Of a DNA stretch of 64,000 bases, positions 21,919 to 34,804 are shown in pieces. The stretch is from Albula goreensis (lineage: Eukaryota; Chordata; Actinopteri; Albuliformes; Albulidae), in contig CM040764.1 of the NCBI GenBank assembly GCA_022829145.1, forward strand, positions 186,001 through 250,000. The letters run 5' to 3'. Made by a program: the position numbers and the translations under genes. How positions within the stretch are numbered: the first letter of the stretch is position 1; every line of letters starts with the position of its first letter. The notes under the pieces are model-generated. The model searched no databases. It saw only the letters and a program-made list of their open reading frames with translations, and had not been told where the DNA came from.

Positions 21919-24700
21919 AGGGATGTGACGATACACTCAGCTCACGAGAAGAGACACTACACGATACTGGGTTCACGAGAACGAGACGAGACGAGATTTT
22001 AACACAATTTCTAAGAAAACTTCAGTGACAAAATATATTACTGGAAAAATAGGCTTTTATTTAACTGAAAGTAATAAAATGCAAAACAATGAAGGTGCAT
22101 TCTGAAATGTTTGAACTAATCTTGTGATGAATGTCAGGTCTACTTTTGTAAGAATGGATTATTATTATATACATTAAAAGACAGAACAATATGTAAGCAC
22201 AGTCAACTATGGATGAGCTTCTAACTGAAACTGTGTGTAACCTAACAACTTCTTTTCACAAATTAAACATAAAAATTAAAAACAGTATAAATAACAATAA
22301 TAAAGAGAACTAATACTTTCTTGTTTTTTAAATGTAAACAAAAAGTGCAAACCATAATCAAAGTACTACTCAGTACACAAAGTGCAAACAGAGACTGACC
22401 AAATTTTTCTTCAAGCATGATACAGAGCTATGAGATGATTACAACTACACAGCCCAGCTTAAGATAAGGTCATGTTCTTTTTCAAGAATATGAGCATGTC
22501 TACATTTTCTGGCAGCAGTTGAGACCTTTGGGCACTAACTATGTATCCTGCAGTAGAAAAGACACGCTCACTAGGAACAGAGGTAGCAGGGATGGAAAGG
22601 TATGCTTTGGCAAGTGGAGACAGCAAAGGATATTGAGGACAGTTTTGTTTCCACCACTTCAGAGGGCAGCTACTGAGTGGGATAGGGGCCTCTCTTCTGT
22701 AGTGTTCAAGTTCCCTCTCGATCTGTTGCAATCTGTTGGACTGTTGGACTGGCTCAGTAGAGAAAGAGTCCCCCAGCAGATCCTCTAGCGCTGTCTTTTT
22801 GGAAGCAGGTTCTGTTACTTCCGGCTCAGCTCCCAGAGCCCCCTCTCCTCCATGTGTGGGATAGTGAGATACACCTGCTGCCTCTTCTCCCCTCTCCTCA
22901 GCTGTGGTCTTTAAACAACAGAAACACTGGCATTGACCTTAATAAGCAGCAAAGAGCCCTCCTCTCCCTCTCAACACACACACATTCACCCTGATGCTCC
23001 CATGTTTCTAACACACACACACACTGCATGAGTCCATTCACATTTTTCAGTTGGTACTGGGAACAAAAATTGAGTAGGTAGAAAATATTGTTACACATAT
23101 ATACACACAGAAATGAGGAAAGCAATTTAAAGGGAAAGCAATTGAAAGTGATATTTACCTGATTTTGCTGCAACTGTTGTGCCTTCTCATGTACTCTCAG
23201 GAAGACAGCCTCGCGCTGGTCATGGTCTAACTGTGGTAGAGTCTGGAATCTTGGGTCCAGCGCTGTACCCTCCAGCAGACAGTTGTATGCATCCCCACTG
23301 TATCTGCCCGAAATATTTCTGAGGATTGTGCTCTTAGTGTCGGCCACAGTGGTGGAATTGCCATCATTTGGCGTCATGCTCTGTTCAATCATGATTTCAG
23401 TGGCACAATAAGAGACACTGTGGGGCTCTTCTCCTCACACAAGACTGTGGTAGCTGTCTTTAAAGGATTCAGGAGCTTCACAAGGTCTTCAGCTTCTCTG
23501 ATATCGCAGCTGTCCAGTGTGTCAATGTTTCGGGCGTTTTGTCTTATTTCTGGGCTGGTGAGAGCTGCTGCTACAGTGGCTTGCTGCTCCAGGTAACGAT
23601 CCAGCATATCCAAGGTGCTGTTCTATCGTATGGTAACATCCATGATTAACTTGTGTGCTGGTAACTGTAGCAGCTTTTGCTTAGACATCAATAACACGGC
23701 AGCTGTTGAACTCTGATGGAAAAAAGCAGCCACACGTCTCACCTGCCCGAGCAAACGAGTGACCCGCGCTACACCGAGGCCAGCTTGGGTAGCAAGGTTT
23801 ATCGTGTGCGCAAAGCACTTTATATGCAGCTTCAATCCTGCCTCGCGCGCTGCCACTTCCATATTACGTGCATTATCAGTCACAATAGCCATGTCATGGT
23901 TTGGCCTTTTAAGCTCCCAGTCAGTGACAGCTGCTTGTAAAACTTCGGATATGTTGGCCCCTGTGTGGGACTCGAAAAGTGAGCGAGTCTGCAGTACAAA
24001 ATTTACCATTTCCCAGTCACTGTTGATTATGTGGGCTGTGATTGTGATATAGCTCTGCATACCTCTAGATGTCCAACCGTCGGTCAATACGGTGATGCTT
24101 TCTGCCTCTTTCAGGGTCTGTACAACCTTGGCTTTGGACTTTTTGTAGAGGTTCGGGACCATCGTGCAAGCAAAATGAGCGCGTGATGGGATGGTGTACT
24201 TCTGTTCCAGTGTATGGAGAAGTCACCGAAAACCCAGATTTTCCACTGCTGAAAATTGTCTCATATCAGCAGCAATAAAAACACAGATGTCCCTGGTTAT
24301 TTCAGTGGCTCTGGCACTTGTCTGTTGAAGTTTTGGTGCAGAGGCATCAGTCAGCATTGTCTGACCTTTGACTATTTTTTTCACATGCACGGTGGATTTT
24401 ATCAGAGAGGTATGGTGGTTTTGCAGATGTCTCTGCATAGTGCTGGTATTTGAAGCAGCACTATTTTTTGCAGTGTTTGCACACCGTTTGTGTTTTGTCG
24501 GTCACTCTGTTGCTGCTAATTTTTTCCAATGGGAAGCCAAAATGCGGCCACACAAATGATTTAAAAGTAGTGGGGGCATCTTCTATTGCAATTTCATCAC
24601 TCTCCATGTTGGTTGCAGCTGAACACATATATAAGTGCAAATTAAGGTTCATATTTACTTGTTGCATAATCTTCAAGCTTAGGTTCTAGAAAAGTGCACC
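21919..24700 (-). mobile_element. hAT transposon inserted between L1 ORF1 and ORF2
   Basis: The plus-strand left edge at 21919, TAGGGATGTGACGATACACT, is a good hAT-type terminal inverted repeat. About 500 bp of AT-rich non-coding sequence follow, then a degraded minus-strand hAT transposase. I could not find the opposite TIR or an 8-bp duplication, so the right edge is approximate. Confidence 0.7.
22459..24676 (-). pseudogene. hAT transposase (ZBED-like), degraded
   Basis: The minus-strand order is a BED zinc finger near 24676-24400 (SFVWPHFGF, C-x2-C in TVCKHC, then MQRHLQNHH) and a DDE/RNase H-like body at 24162-23389 (VLTDGWTSRG, VTDNARNM, IKCFAHTINLATQAGL). Next is an exon ending at a good donor (caaaatcag/gtaaat, 23159). 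The last exon, 22898-22459, holds the hAT dimerisation domain (KWWKQNCPQYPLLSPLAKAY, SVPSERVFSTAG). Frameshifts near 24200 and 23390 and a stop near 23620 inactivate it. It resembles fish ZBED1/ZBED4-like transposons rather than a domesticated ZBED gene. Confidence 0.85.
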
Positions 24701-25122
24701 AAATCCTCATATAACTGCAGCATATAACGTAGAAACATTCGTATCGAAAGATAAAAGCGCTGAGATAACCTTAACTTCAGCAAATAACATTATGGTGTAT
24801 CAAAAGAGGAAATTTGAGATTTTGCTTAAGCATAAAGATTGTTTTTCTTTCTTTTATAAATCATGTAATGCATCAAAAAAGAAGACCTGAGTATTTTATA
24901 GTTTAAGCATTTTTTTAAATATATATTTTTCCACTCCTTTTTTCCCTTCTTTCTTTTCCCCTTTAAACAAACTTGAGCAAATACTGTAAACACAGAGCCT
25001 TCAAGGGAGGCTACAAATTTCAACATAAAAAGTATGTGTTCTAAAATTATTTAAGCATATTCTCCAATGGAAGACTCAAATGCCGGGGGGAGAAAGGTGC
25101 ATAACCTGTTGCACTTTGTAAA

Positions 25123-25943
25123 CTATGTAATCCCATTAATGTACCCCACATGTCCTCTGTAGTACACGTTCTTCCCTTCAGCCCGAGCTTGCTCCATCTT
25201 AGGCCACAGCAGCACGAGCCTCACGGTCAGCTTTGCAGAAATCTTGCTTGAAGTGGATCCCCAACTCTTTGCAGATTTTACAGTTCTTGGACAGCTTCCA
25301 GAAGGCATCCCGGTGGTGTCTCATGGTAAACTGCATGATGACTTGGCGATGTTTCCCCTCCTCTCTTCTCCCAAAGCGGTGAACGGTGTCATCCACGGTT
25401 TCAATCGACAAAGCCCACTGCGGTGCAATCTTGGATAGGATCTCCAGGATGACGTCTTGGATGTGTTCGTCCTCTTTTTCTTTTAGGCCATGCATTTTGA
25501 GGTTCCAACGTCTCTTGTACCTCTCCAGCTCAGTCACTTTTTCTTTTAGCTCCTCATTTTCTTTGATGAGACGAGGCATTTCTTTTTTTCACTGCTTGAG
25601 TCTTTTCTTTGCTCTCTTTAATCTCTGCTGCATTTATTTCCACATGGAGATGTTAGCCACCACTACGGAGTTTTCTCTTAGCTGAACACCGAAGGTATCT
25701 ATCTTATCAGTTAGCTTCTCTATAGCCTTGATGAGGGTCTGGTTTAAGACTGCAGGCGGCTCTTGAGGAGTTTTTACCTTCGTGGGTGGCGTACTGTTTT
25801 TTTTTTTTTTTTTGGAGTGACAGGAGGGTCCATTCTCTTCCAGGCACCGGTGGTTGTTGCTTCCATTTGTGAATAATCATGGTCACTCGGGTTAGCATTG
25901 TTCGAGGCTGCAATTAGCTTAGCTTGTGGTTTTCCGGACGGCA
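25123..25943 (-). pseudogene. L1-type LINE ORF1 (nucleic acid-binding protein), frameshifted
   Basis: The start MPSGKPQAKLIAASNNANPS is at 25943 on the minus strand, followed by a coiled-coil segment (IKENEELKEKVTELERYKRR). Next comes the RNA-recognition-like domain (NLKMHGLKEKED, DDTVHRFGRREEGKHRQVI) and the C-terminal domain (EARAEGKNVYYRGHVGY-like). This is the Transposase_22 / L1 ORF1p architecture. Frameshifts lie near 25600-25700 and at about 25200. The matching ORF2 start lies 3.3 kb away because the hAT element separates them. Confidence 0.8.
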
Positions 25944-26072
25944 TGTCAGCTCATAGTACTCCTTTGATCTCAACCTATACTTTGAGGTGGAGCAAACGTT
26001 TACACAGTTATTCACTTACAGGTCAAGTCTGTTCAAGTCTGACTGGGAAATATCAAGACTCCTTGTAAATGT

Positions 26073-26144
26073 CCGGGGTAGGAAAGGAGGGGAGGAAATG
26101 AGTGGAGGAAAGGAGGAGACGAGAAAAAGTATTGGAACTCAGCC
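26073..26144 (-). mobile_element. Single end of a GTTCCAAT-type TIR element
   Basis: The sequence ggggtaggaaaggaggggagg ... attggaactcagcc closely matches the right end of the element at 33262-33992. No partner end was found upstream. Confidence 0.5.
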
Positions 26145-28718
26145 CGACATTGTCGATCCGGACTGGACTACAATCGCCTAGTGCCACCTGTAAAACACGA
26201 AATTACCCCACCTCCCCACGTAAAACGAATTCAGCCCGAATAGGGCTATTAACGCAAAACAAACCCTAATTGCATGCTGCTCCTGCGTCTGGGAGACTGT
26301 TGCTAACTTTAGTTGATGCTGGACAGTATTTGCAGTGAATATTTCAAACCGCGGAAATCAGACACGGTTTTAATGATAATTTTACCGTGGTTTATCGTGA
26401 AACTGGTAACCATTTCAACACTAGTTTGTATTTATGTTAGGTGTTTACAGGTCTGCCTCCAGAGACTGGGGGCACTGCCTCTTTAGGGAGTCAGAGACCA
26501 GCACTGAATCTATCTCATTAATTGTATGATTTATAGAAAATTCACATATTCCCAAGTGATGGTGAAATTGAGGCTTCTGAAACAGTTGAAACAATAGAAG
26601 TAATTGGAGTATTTTGAAATTATTTTTCCCCCACTGATTCTTAAATAATGTCCGTTTAGCACTAAGTCATGAAAAACACATAAGCTGTGAAGTGATTACC
26701 TAAATGCCCTGTCAACATCAAACCATGGTGTAACATCAAACCATGGGTAGGAACATTTAGGTCACATTAGCAAGCTAACTAAATTAAACCGTATGTTTCA
26801 TTTACTTCTGCTCTGTTGATCATTATCATTTTGCAAATGCTAGAATGAATTATTAATGAACATTACTGACAAAAACACTATCAGCTTTGACTTGACTGTG
26901 GTAATTTTTTTGGAAAGCTATTGTTAAGAAGCAGCAGAGAAGACAAAATAATTTCTAAACGCTGTCTTCTCAAGGAGGTATTGAATGACTTAGCTGATTT
27001 GTCACAACAGCTGTACCATCAGGGCATGTGCTGGTAGCCTACACAAATCAGCGATATACGCTACTCATTCTAATTTGCGTCAAATAATTAGTCATTTCAT
27101 TTTTTTAATTCTATTTATTAAGCCGGCATAACATATTTCCTCTAGAGACACTTTAAAACTAGCTTGTAAGTCTATGTCCCTAGTTGTAAATGTGGGTCTT
27201 CATCTACTTTGCACTATCAACTCAATGTATAGGTCATATATTTCCATGCAGTTTAAGCAATGCAGTGTAAAGTATGTAATGTTACACCAATTGATATTGG
27301 GTATGCATTACCTAATTGACTAAATACTATAACATACTGTATATAGTATAATAATATAAATAAATAAATCCCTATGTTGAGTTGCATCCAGCTGGTCAAA
27401 TGGATTTTACCAGTGGCGGTCGGTGAGTTGGAAACAGAGGAAGCACAAACCTCACCTATCATTAGTTTCAACCTGTTCCCGTTCATCTGCCTAGATTAAC
27501 AGTAAAACTAACGATTCGCAGAACAATTAACACCAACTGCGTAAGTGATTACCAGTGCCATTTTGTTATAGTAACTATTTCTCTTTACTGAACTGTGTAG
27601 CATTTGTTATGCCCACACGTTCTTGTAATTTGTGGATTTGTACTTTTTGATCTCCTCCCGACATCAGGGAATATTAATGTCAAATACGCTTGTTTAATGA
27701 GCAAGATTCTGCTGTTTAAAAACTCGCGAAACACTGTGGATTGTCTGAAGCTTGTGTGCTACAGCGAAAGCCACAGCATGAAATTGTTTAACAAGGATGG
27801 CTATCATTTGAATACATATAGGAAAACGAATCACTTAATGTGTTTTACATTGTAACTTACTTTCAGATTTTCAGATTTATAAAACAGAAGTGAAGGTATT
27901 GAAATTGATCTAAAGGTTAGAAAAAACAGGATCTTTTATCTGTGTAATGCATCTGCGTTGAATGCAATGCAGGAGAAAGTTTAGCTCATAGGCCTCAACT
28001 AGTTTGCAAAAAACAGTAACTCTGTTACAGAATGACACTGATAATCATGTGCTCTGTTTATGCCAGGGGTTCCCACACTTTTTTGGCTTGTGATCTACTT
28101 CTAAAATGGCAAGCTCAACAGGATCTACCGACCAAAAAAACAAAACAAAAACGTCCCTTTGCTTAAAAAATATGTTAAAATGTGTGCCAGGCGTTCTGCA
28201 TGGGTATTTATATTTTATCAATTAATTAGAAATTATCAATTTCAATATTAGAATATCCACAAAACATCCTCAATATATTTCAAAAGATTTATTCTGATGA
28301 CTGGCACTGAATGGAATCAACTAGATAAAATAAAAAATTTGATTGTAAATTAAAAGTCACCTCAACATTTTAAAATAAATCAAATCTGAAACATTTTAGC
28401 TGGCCCACCAAACTATATATTTAACAATAAAACAAAGAGCTCTTCACCATAACACCCATAATTTGGGACAGTGGGCTAAAGGAAAAGAAAGAAATTTGGT
28501 GGATTTACTCCAGCACTAATGAGTTTGTGTGCAATATTGATCCAATTTTTGAGGCAATGGAGTCAACCTCAGTGTCATTTCCAAATGGAAAGCACATGAA
28601 TGTAGTGATCGGCTCAAGTAAAGCAAAGTCTTGAAAGCGTTTGTCAAAGTCTGAACTGTCATTTTGAATCTGCTCTATGTTCACCTTTCATGTCTGCCCA
28701 TGTTTCCTCTGTGTCTAG
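26145..28718. other. Intergenic / upstream region without recognised gene
   Basis: AT-rich sequence with no supported coding region. Two possible transposon ends were seen: accagtggcggtcggtgag near 27410 and caggggttcccacacttttt at 28072, the latter resembling a hAT TIR. No partner ends were found. The promoter and any 5' UTR exon of the NLR gene may be here, since the pyrin exon begins with a splice acceptor. Confidence 0.4.
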
Positions 28719-28726
28719 GTTCTGCC

Positions 28727-28991
28727 ATGGCTGGGGTTCCAGGCTTGCTTGCCTCCACTCTGGATGAGCTGTTAGCAGATGAGCTGAAGAGGTTCAGGTG
28801 GAATCTGGCCCATGATGTGCCTGAGGGCTTCAGACCCATCTCAAAGAGGCAGCTGGAGAACAGGGATGTGCCAGACACTGTGGATCAGATGCTGGATTCC
28901 TATGGAGAAGAGGGGGCTGTGAAGGTCACTCTGCACGTCCTGAGGAAAACAGGCCGGAATAACCTGGCTCAAAAACTGGAGAAAAACTACA
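28727..28991 (+). CDS. NLR gene exon: pyrin (PYD) domain
   Basis: An acceptor (gtgtctag) precedes the exon, the chosen start is ATG at 28727 (MAGVPGLLASTLDELLADEL), and the donor is aactaca/gtaagc at 28991/28992. The encoded ~88 residues have the six-helix death-fold pattern of a pyrin domain: LDELLADELKRFRWNL, then FRPISKRQLEN, then VTLHVLRKTGRNNLAQKL. PYDs mediate homotypic contacts with ASC or caspases in inflammasomes. In fish this exon type begins NLRP- and NLRC3-like receptors. A longer in-frame start at 28664 is unlikely because it crosses the acceptor. The exon looks intact. Confidence 0.88.
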
Positions 28992-29799
28992 GTAAGCGTA
29001 GTATTCTATTAAACTGTCAAATGAAGCGCCTGTCAAGAATTTACTTCTTTCCTTACTATACTATTATACGATTAGTATAATAGAGTATAATTGAACATGG
29101 AAACATACAGGTATACAGTAGACATACACATAAACACAGCCCAGTGCAGATTCTTAGTATACCTGTTGCATACTGTCCACTGGTAAAGCAATTGACCAAA
29201 AATGCTTTTTACATTATCTCTCTTCAAAATGTACTAACTCATGCCACCTGGACCTTAACCAGGGCATTTTTGGAAAAAGATGACAAACAACCAAAGATGC
29301 AACACGAACCCATCTTGCTTTCACTCCAAGATTATGAAGGGTTAGGGTTACAATGGTAGACAACCTGCTATTATCATATTTTATTGGCTGGAATTTTTGT
29401 GTGCGCCTCTGGGTGCAGGTTGAGTCATCAACGAGATTGAGCTGTTTTCCTGGAAGAATGAAATGATAAAACTATGATAAAATATATTTCTGATTTTTGC
29501 TTTGGCAAATATCAATAGACTGATGCATAAACTATACAGAGATACAGAGTAACAAGATGAAAAATACATTTCTCATTTCTTGGGGTCTTTAAAAAAAATT
29601 ATTTTAATTATGTCTTTGTATTTTTTGTTTGTTTGGATAAAAACATAAACACAATCATCTGTAAGTGACAACAAAAGCTGAGATAATATTTCAGACATTT
29701 AGCCCAGCCCTAAAACACTAAATTCAAAATTATAAGTACTTTGCACTTTTTTACTGGTTTCTAAAATGTATAATTATCTTAGGCAATTATTTAATTCAG

Positions 29800-30060
29800 C
29801 TTCATTTCACACCAGAGCAAATGTTCGTGAACAGATACATACTAATCTGAGATCAGCTTCTCTCCACCCCTCAGTGACAGCTGAGACTGGAGGCAATACT
29901 GTGGACCATACTGGACAGGCACCTACTGATTTGAGATCAGTGCCTTACCATTCCTTCATCACAGCTCAGACTGGAGCCAGTGTTGCTGCACCACAGGTAC
30001 ATGGATGTAATGTGGCAGGAAACATGACTGTCAATGTGAACATCCAGCCTGATAACAAAG
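29800..30060 (+). CDS. NLR gene exon: linker between PYD and FISNA/NACHT
   Basis: The acceptor tttaattcag gives an exon at 29800 that continues the pyrin exon in phase (A + CT). The donor is aacaaag/gtaaga. The linker has an internal duplication (LRSASLHPSVTAETGGNT and LRSVPYHSFITAQTGASV). It ends AAPQVHGCNVAGNMTVNVNI, which resembles the short motif encoded just before the FISNA domain in many fish NLRs. A competing acceptor 16 bp downstream is out of phase. Confidence 0.75.
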
Positions 30061-31108
30061 GTAAGACAGGCTTCATCATTTTCATTCTGTAGCTGTTATC
30101 AAACCCACAGGAGGGAATCAATGTTTTCGTGAGTGGAAGTATGTGGTATCCATACGGCACTGCCAAAAGAGACATTTTGCAGTTGTGAGTCTACAGGTGT
30201 GTCAGGTTGTGATACAAAGTCAAGTTTACTATTTAAAAATACAATATTGTATATAGAGTGTAAACACAGTAATGTTACATAAATATTTCAAGCACATAAA
30301 AGGTCTTTAACGATATTGATAAAAGTAAGAGATAGGGTGGCATAAAAAGGCTTTCTGAAAAGTGTCATTCCAGAGATCCCAATCAATTTTTTATTATGTC
30401 ACCATTATAGTGTTTCAGTTTTACAGTTTCATGTATGTACTTTACCTGTACTGTAGCTGCTGGCTCAACTGTAACTATATGTGGTTGAGTGGAAATACTA
30501 TGTTTATACATGGGTTCTATTTGGGTATTAATCATTTCAGTAAAATCCTCCATCAGTTCTGAAGAGGCAGTCACTACACTTCATACAGATTACTAATCAA
30601 ACAAAGGAGTCATCCTTTTGCTGCGAGGCAGCCAGTCTAACCACTCTACTGCCTAACCACCGTGGCAAATATGCACTTATCAGGGTTGCTTAGCGACTGT
30701 TCGCAGGGGGATGGACCATATCATCAGCTGCTTACTGATTCCCATGATGGACTCAGGGATGTGCTGAAGTAGTTTACGTTTACAGCAAAGCCTGCTCCAT
30801 TCAGCAGGCAGGTGCCTTCAGGAACCCCTTCCAGAGAAGGTGTATCCTTGGTGTCCTCTCCAGAGAATCATGTTTCACTCACAGCCATGGTGTCTCGGTT
30901 GTATCTGCTCGGTTCACTTGAACTAGGGCATCGAGCCTGTGTGGTCTCTCTGTGTCATCATGCACAGCGACTAGTGTGTATATGTTCCATCACCATTATG
31001 ACAGGTTTACACTGTTTAAATCACTGGTGTCAAACCCATGTCCTGGAGTGTTTTTGGTGTGTTTTGGAACTTAATTGATTAATTTAAATCACTGATTGGC
31101 TAAAGAGT

Positions 31109-31443
31109 CCAGGGCCATATTCACTAAGTATTGTATCTTACCACAAAGTGATCTCCTAAATGGCAACGAAAGTTCCTAGTTTTGAGTCTCCTCTAAAAAA
31201 CAATTCACAAAGCTGCTGAGACAAACTTCTACTAAAGAATGGGGAGAAATCTTACACTAAGAGGAGGAACTTGATTGACATCATTACTATGGATGACATC
31301 ATGAGCTGTGTACTATGCCCACAGTGATTGGTTGATAGGAGATGGGTCTTTGTTGGTGAGTTCCTCAAAGAAATGGCTGGAGAGACAGTGTAATATTTTC
31401 ATATTCAAATAAAGAGTCTTATGTTGGCTGTCACTGATTTAAA

Positions 31444-31481
<38 letters not shown>

Positions 31482-31825
31482 TAAAACAAATTAAAACAAA
31501 TAAAATGAGTATAACGAGTAAACTTTTTGATATATATAGGTATAACCACCAAAGCAAAAAGGGATGCATGGGATGAAATAAGTTTCCACATCAATGAGGT
31601 GCTCCAAACAGCCTTAGTTACTTGAGCCCCCTTAACTATCCCTAACTTCTCCCTGTTTTAGGAGCTGGTTTTAGTGATAAAAGAGTTTGTGATTTACCAT
31701 TAGACCCAAAATTTAGGACTCCTAATATTGAGACTGACACACCCATTATTTTTGAGAGGTTCTCCTAAATTGGCAAGTGGGGAGCAACTTTTTGTCTTAA
31801 AATGTTTTGTGAATATGGCCCCTGG
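31109..31825. mobile_element. Harbinger-like MITE in NLR intron
   Basis: Ends are inverted repeats: ccagggccatattcactaa at 31109, and tttgtgaatatggcccctgg ending at 31825. At 717 bp with no coding capacity, its terminus resembles the GGGCC-type ends of PIF/Harbinger or ISL2EU elements. It contains a (TAA)n microsatellite. Confidence 0.65.
31446..31481 (+). repeat. (TAA)n microsatellite
   Basis: About twelve perfect TAA units. Confidence 0.95.
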
Positions 31826-32803
31826 TTTCCAGGTTACTGCTGATTAAGAGGAAACAACAAAAACAGTATAACACCCCTGCACCACTCATGTTGTTGAGGG
31901 ACAGGTGATTTTTGTACCTTTGTGAGTTAATAATCTGATTCTGTAAAGCATGGCACACAAAATTGACCCCCATTTACATATTTAAGTAAAAACAAAACAA
32001 ACAATGTTAAAAGAACTCAAAGGTTCCTTCTAAATAACCACAAAGATTCATCTAGGTCTGATTTATTTTAGCAAGAACTTTTAATACCATACTTTTGCCT
32101 GATAAGCATCCAGCTTATTCACAACCAAGATAGTCTTGGCAGCAATAACCTCCTCCCCAAATTTTACAGTAAAATTTGGTGTCTTTCCAAGCCTAATTTT
32201 AGATCCTCATGAGATGGACTTGGTCTTACCCAAATGTAAAGATAACTTACTGTCAGCTAACCATTTATTTAGTTTTAGCAGCTCATAACTAAGAGACTTT
32301 TTGATTATTATGAGATTATTATTATCCTTATGAGACATTAAAAGAGCACAGTCATATGCATGTAAAATATTTTGCATGAACAAGGCTCAGTAGAAATACC
32401 ATTTATAATGACCATCTGGTTAAGATTAATCAAATAAGACTGAATCCATTTGAGAAACTGCATACATATTTAATTAGACATACTTTGACTGCTCACTGCA
32501 GCAGTACGATATTGGAAAATAATTCCCAAGATTACTGTCATGGTGAATCTTAAAATGCATTTGGAAGTGTGTTTACTTGCAGAAATTCAGAATACAGGCT
32601 ACATGAAAAAACTTGCACACAATGAACAAATTCTCTTCAGAATTACTACTCATCTACCAGAAGGAATGAGCTTGAGTTTTGCATTCACAATCACTTCACA
32701 TCCCAGTTACAATCATAGATATGAACATGGTAAGAGCACTGTATGGCTCCACCTTCTAACATCAACTAGCTTATGAATTAACTTTTTTCCCCTTTCTTTG
32801 CAG

Positions 32804-32848
32804 CAACCACAGAGGCTGTGCAGGACCAAAAGAGTACAGCCAGGAAAG
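32804..32848 (+). CDS. NLR gene 15-codon exon
   Basis: A 45-bp exon between cctttctttgcag and gtaagaac, phase 1 on both sides. It is therefore in frame with the preceding exon (G + CA) and encodes ATTEAVQDQKSTARK. It is supported by splice sites and phase only. In related fish genes a large FISNA-NACHT exon would be expected next. Confidence 0.6.
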
Positions 32849-33261
32849 GTAAGAACTATTATTCTTATAAAGAGTGAGAATATCATGCTGTATTCAGTAT
32901 GCAAACAGAACTGGAGATGGTACTCTTCAATAATTACTATTCAAACCTACACTAGCAATATTACAGTAATAAATATGCTACACAAAGATTTCCCCAAATC
33001 AGGAAAAGGCTATTACAATTACATTGTATTTACACTGTTGGAGAAATCCCATACTGAAACCATTAGCTTATCTTTGGAGTCACATTATTTTTATTGTATC
33101 TTTAACCTTGTGTGTAGAAATTGCAATTATAATTTAAATACTTACTTGAAGAATTCTGTTAATGTCTCAAGTATCAGTGTGTCTTAAGTAACAGTAGATT
33201 TGTAAAATATAAGAGACACCACACTCGGTTGCTGGCATAACAAAATACTTTATCAGATATC

Positions 33262-33992
33262 GGCTGTGTTCCAATACTCAAATGTGTCTCTTCCTTTCCT
33301 CCCCTCCTTTCCTCTGTGCCCCGGAAATTGATTATGTGTCCTCTTTCCCTCCAGTGTTCCAAAACAAAATCTCGCCTCCTCTTTTCCTCCAAAGGGTACA
33401 TCGATGTATCCTACCGCATAAGTCTTTCCACAGATTAAAAGACCATCCCACAGAATATTTCACCATCGAAAAGTTCTAAAACATGACCAGGGACTTACCA
33501 ACACTTAAGTAAAAAGTACCAGAACAGTACACAGTAATCGGGTAATTTTCATTAATGGGAAAACTTTTGGTTTGCGTTTTTGAACATAACCACATTGACG
33601 TGATGTATTCACATTTTTCAGATAAGAATGGTAATTTTGCCAATGTAATTGACCGAGTCTATGTTGTGTTATGTCAGGGGTTGCACTAGCGCCCCCTGAT
33701 GACCCTCCCAACACAGGTACTGGGACCCACCCACACAAATAACCAAAACACAGGGAATCAGGTTAGCAGAGACTTTTTTTAAAGGCAGTAAAACTCATGC
33801 TCATGCAGCCACCTGCTTTGACCTCCCTCCCCCTTTCCAATTTCCCCCCTCCCACTGTCAGCCTCACTACCGGCCGGCCCGGTGCTGTGTGGGAGAACTC
33901 CCGGGAGAGAGACTTCCCCTTCCGGGGTAGGAAAGGAGGGGAGGAAACAAGTGGAGGAAAGGAGGAGACAAAAAAACTATTGGAACGCAGCC
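33262..33992. mobile_element. TIR element, GTTCCAAT family
   Basis: The left end ggctgtgttccaatac and the right end tattggaacgcagcc are inverted repeats 731 bp apart, with subterminal purine-rich blocks (ggaaaggaggggagg) also inverted. No transposase is seen. The termini resemble those at 21315, 54428 and 56165. Confidence 0.65.
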
Positions 33993-34804
33993 AAAGTCAT
34001 GGAAGAGCCCAGACAGGAGCAATTAGTGGTCATATTAACCCAGTGCCATCAAGTGGGCAAGATGTATCAATGCACATATTCAGTACATAATAGTACGGAA
34101 TACTGTTATTGTTACAACCTCATAACATTCATACCCTACCAGCTCAGCCAACTGCCTATGATGCACTCTGGAAAACGGGGAAAAAGAATCACACGCGCGA
34201 TGCAGTCTTTCCTCCACCAGAGCTTTGTTTTAAATGAAATCAGGAAAACATTGCGCGCAATATCAACTGTATGTAGGCGCGGACCAACATAATCAATCCC
34301 CGATTCTAACCGATCTAGACCCCTGTAGTGGAAGACAGATTATTATAGCTTAGTTTTTAACTGTAACAAATGAAACAAACAATGAATGAATAATACATGT
34401 AACATTTAAACTCCTTCTTAGACATCCAATGAGTTTACAGCATTTACTGTTCTTTTTTTCCTTTTAACCCATATTTATAGTGACCTTTTTAATCATTTCT
34501 CAGCCCTTTTTTAATGAATTGGTTCTTTTATAAACTTCAACAGGATTTTAACTTACTGTAGATTCATATATTACCCCTTTTTGTCTTACTATTACACACT
34601 CCCCAACAAAATTAGATGTCGTTCCAACATCACTACGTCTTGAGGGTGATAGTAATGCAGTCACTGTTTTGGTATTGACAACAAGTACGGATGTACTGCC
34701 CTCTGATCACTGAACTCAGTGAATATCGTGATCTCTTCTCTCAGATCAAACAGTGTCCATCTGTATTACACAGTCCAGATCTGCTTTATCATGCTTAATC
34801 ATGC

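Noticed and set aside
33797..34292. Overlapping plus-strand frames
   Set aside because: They run through the end of a TIR element into non-coding intron and have no conserved motif.
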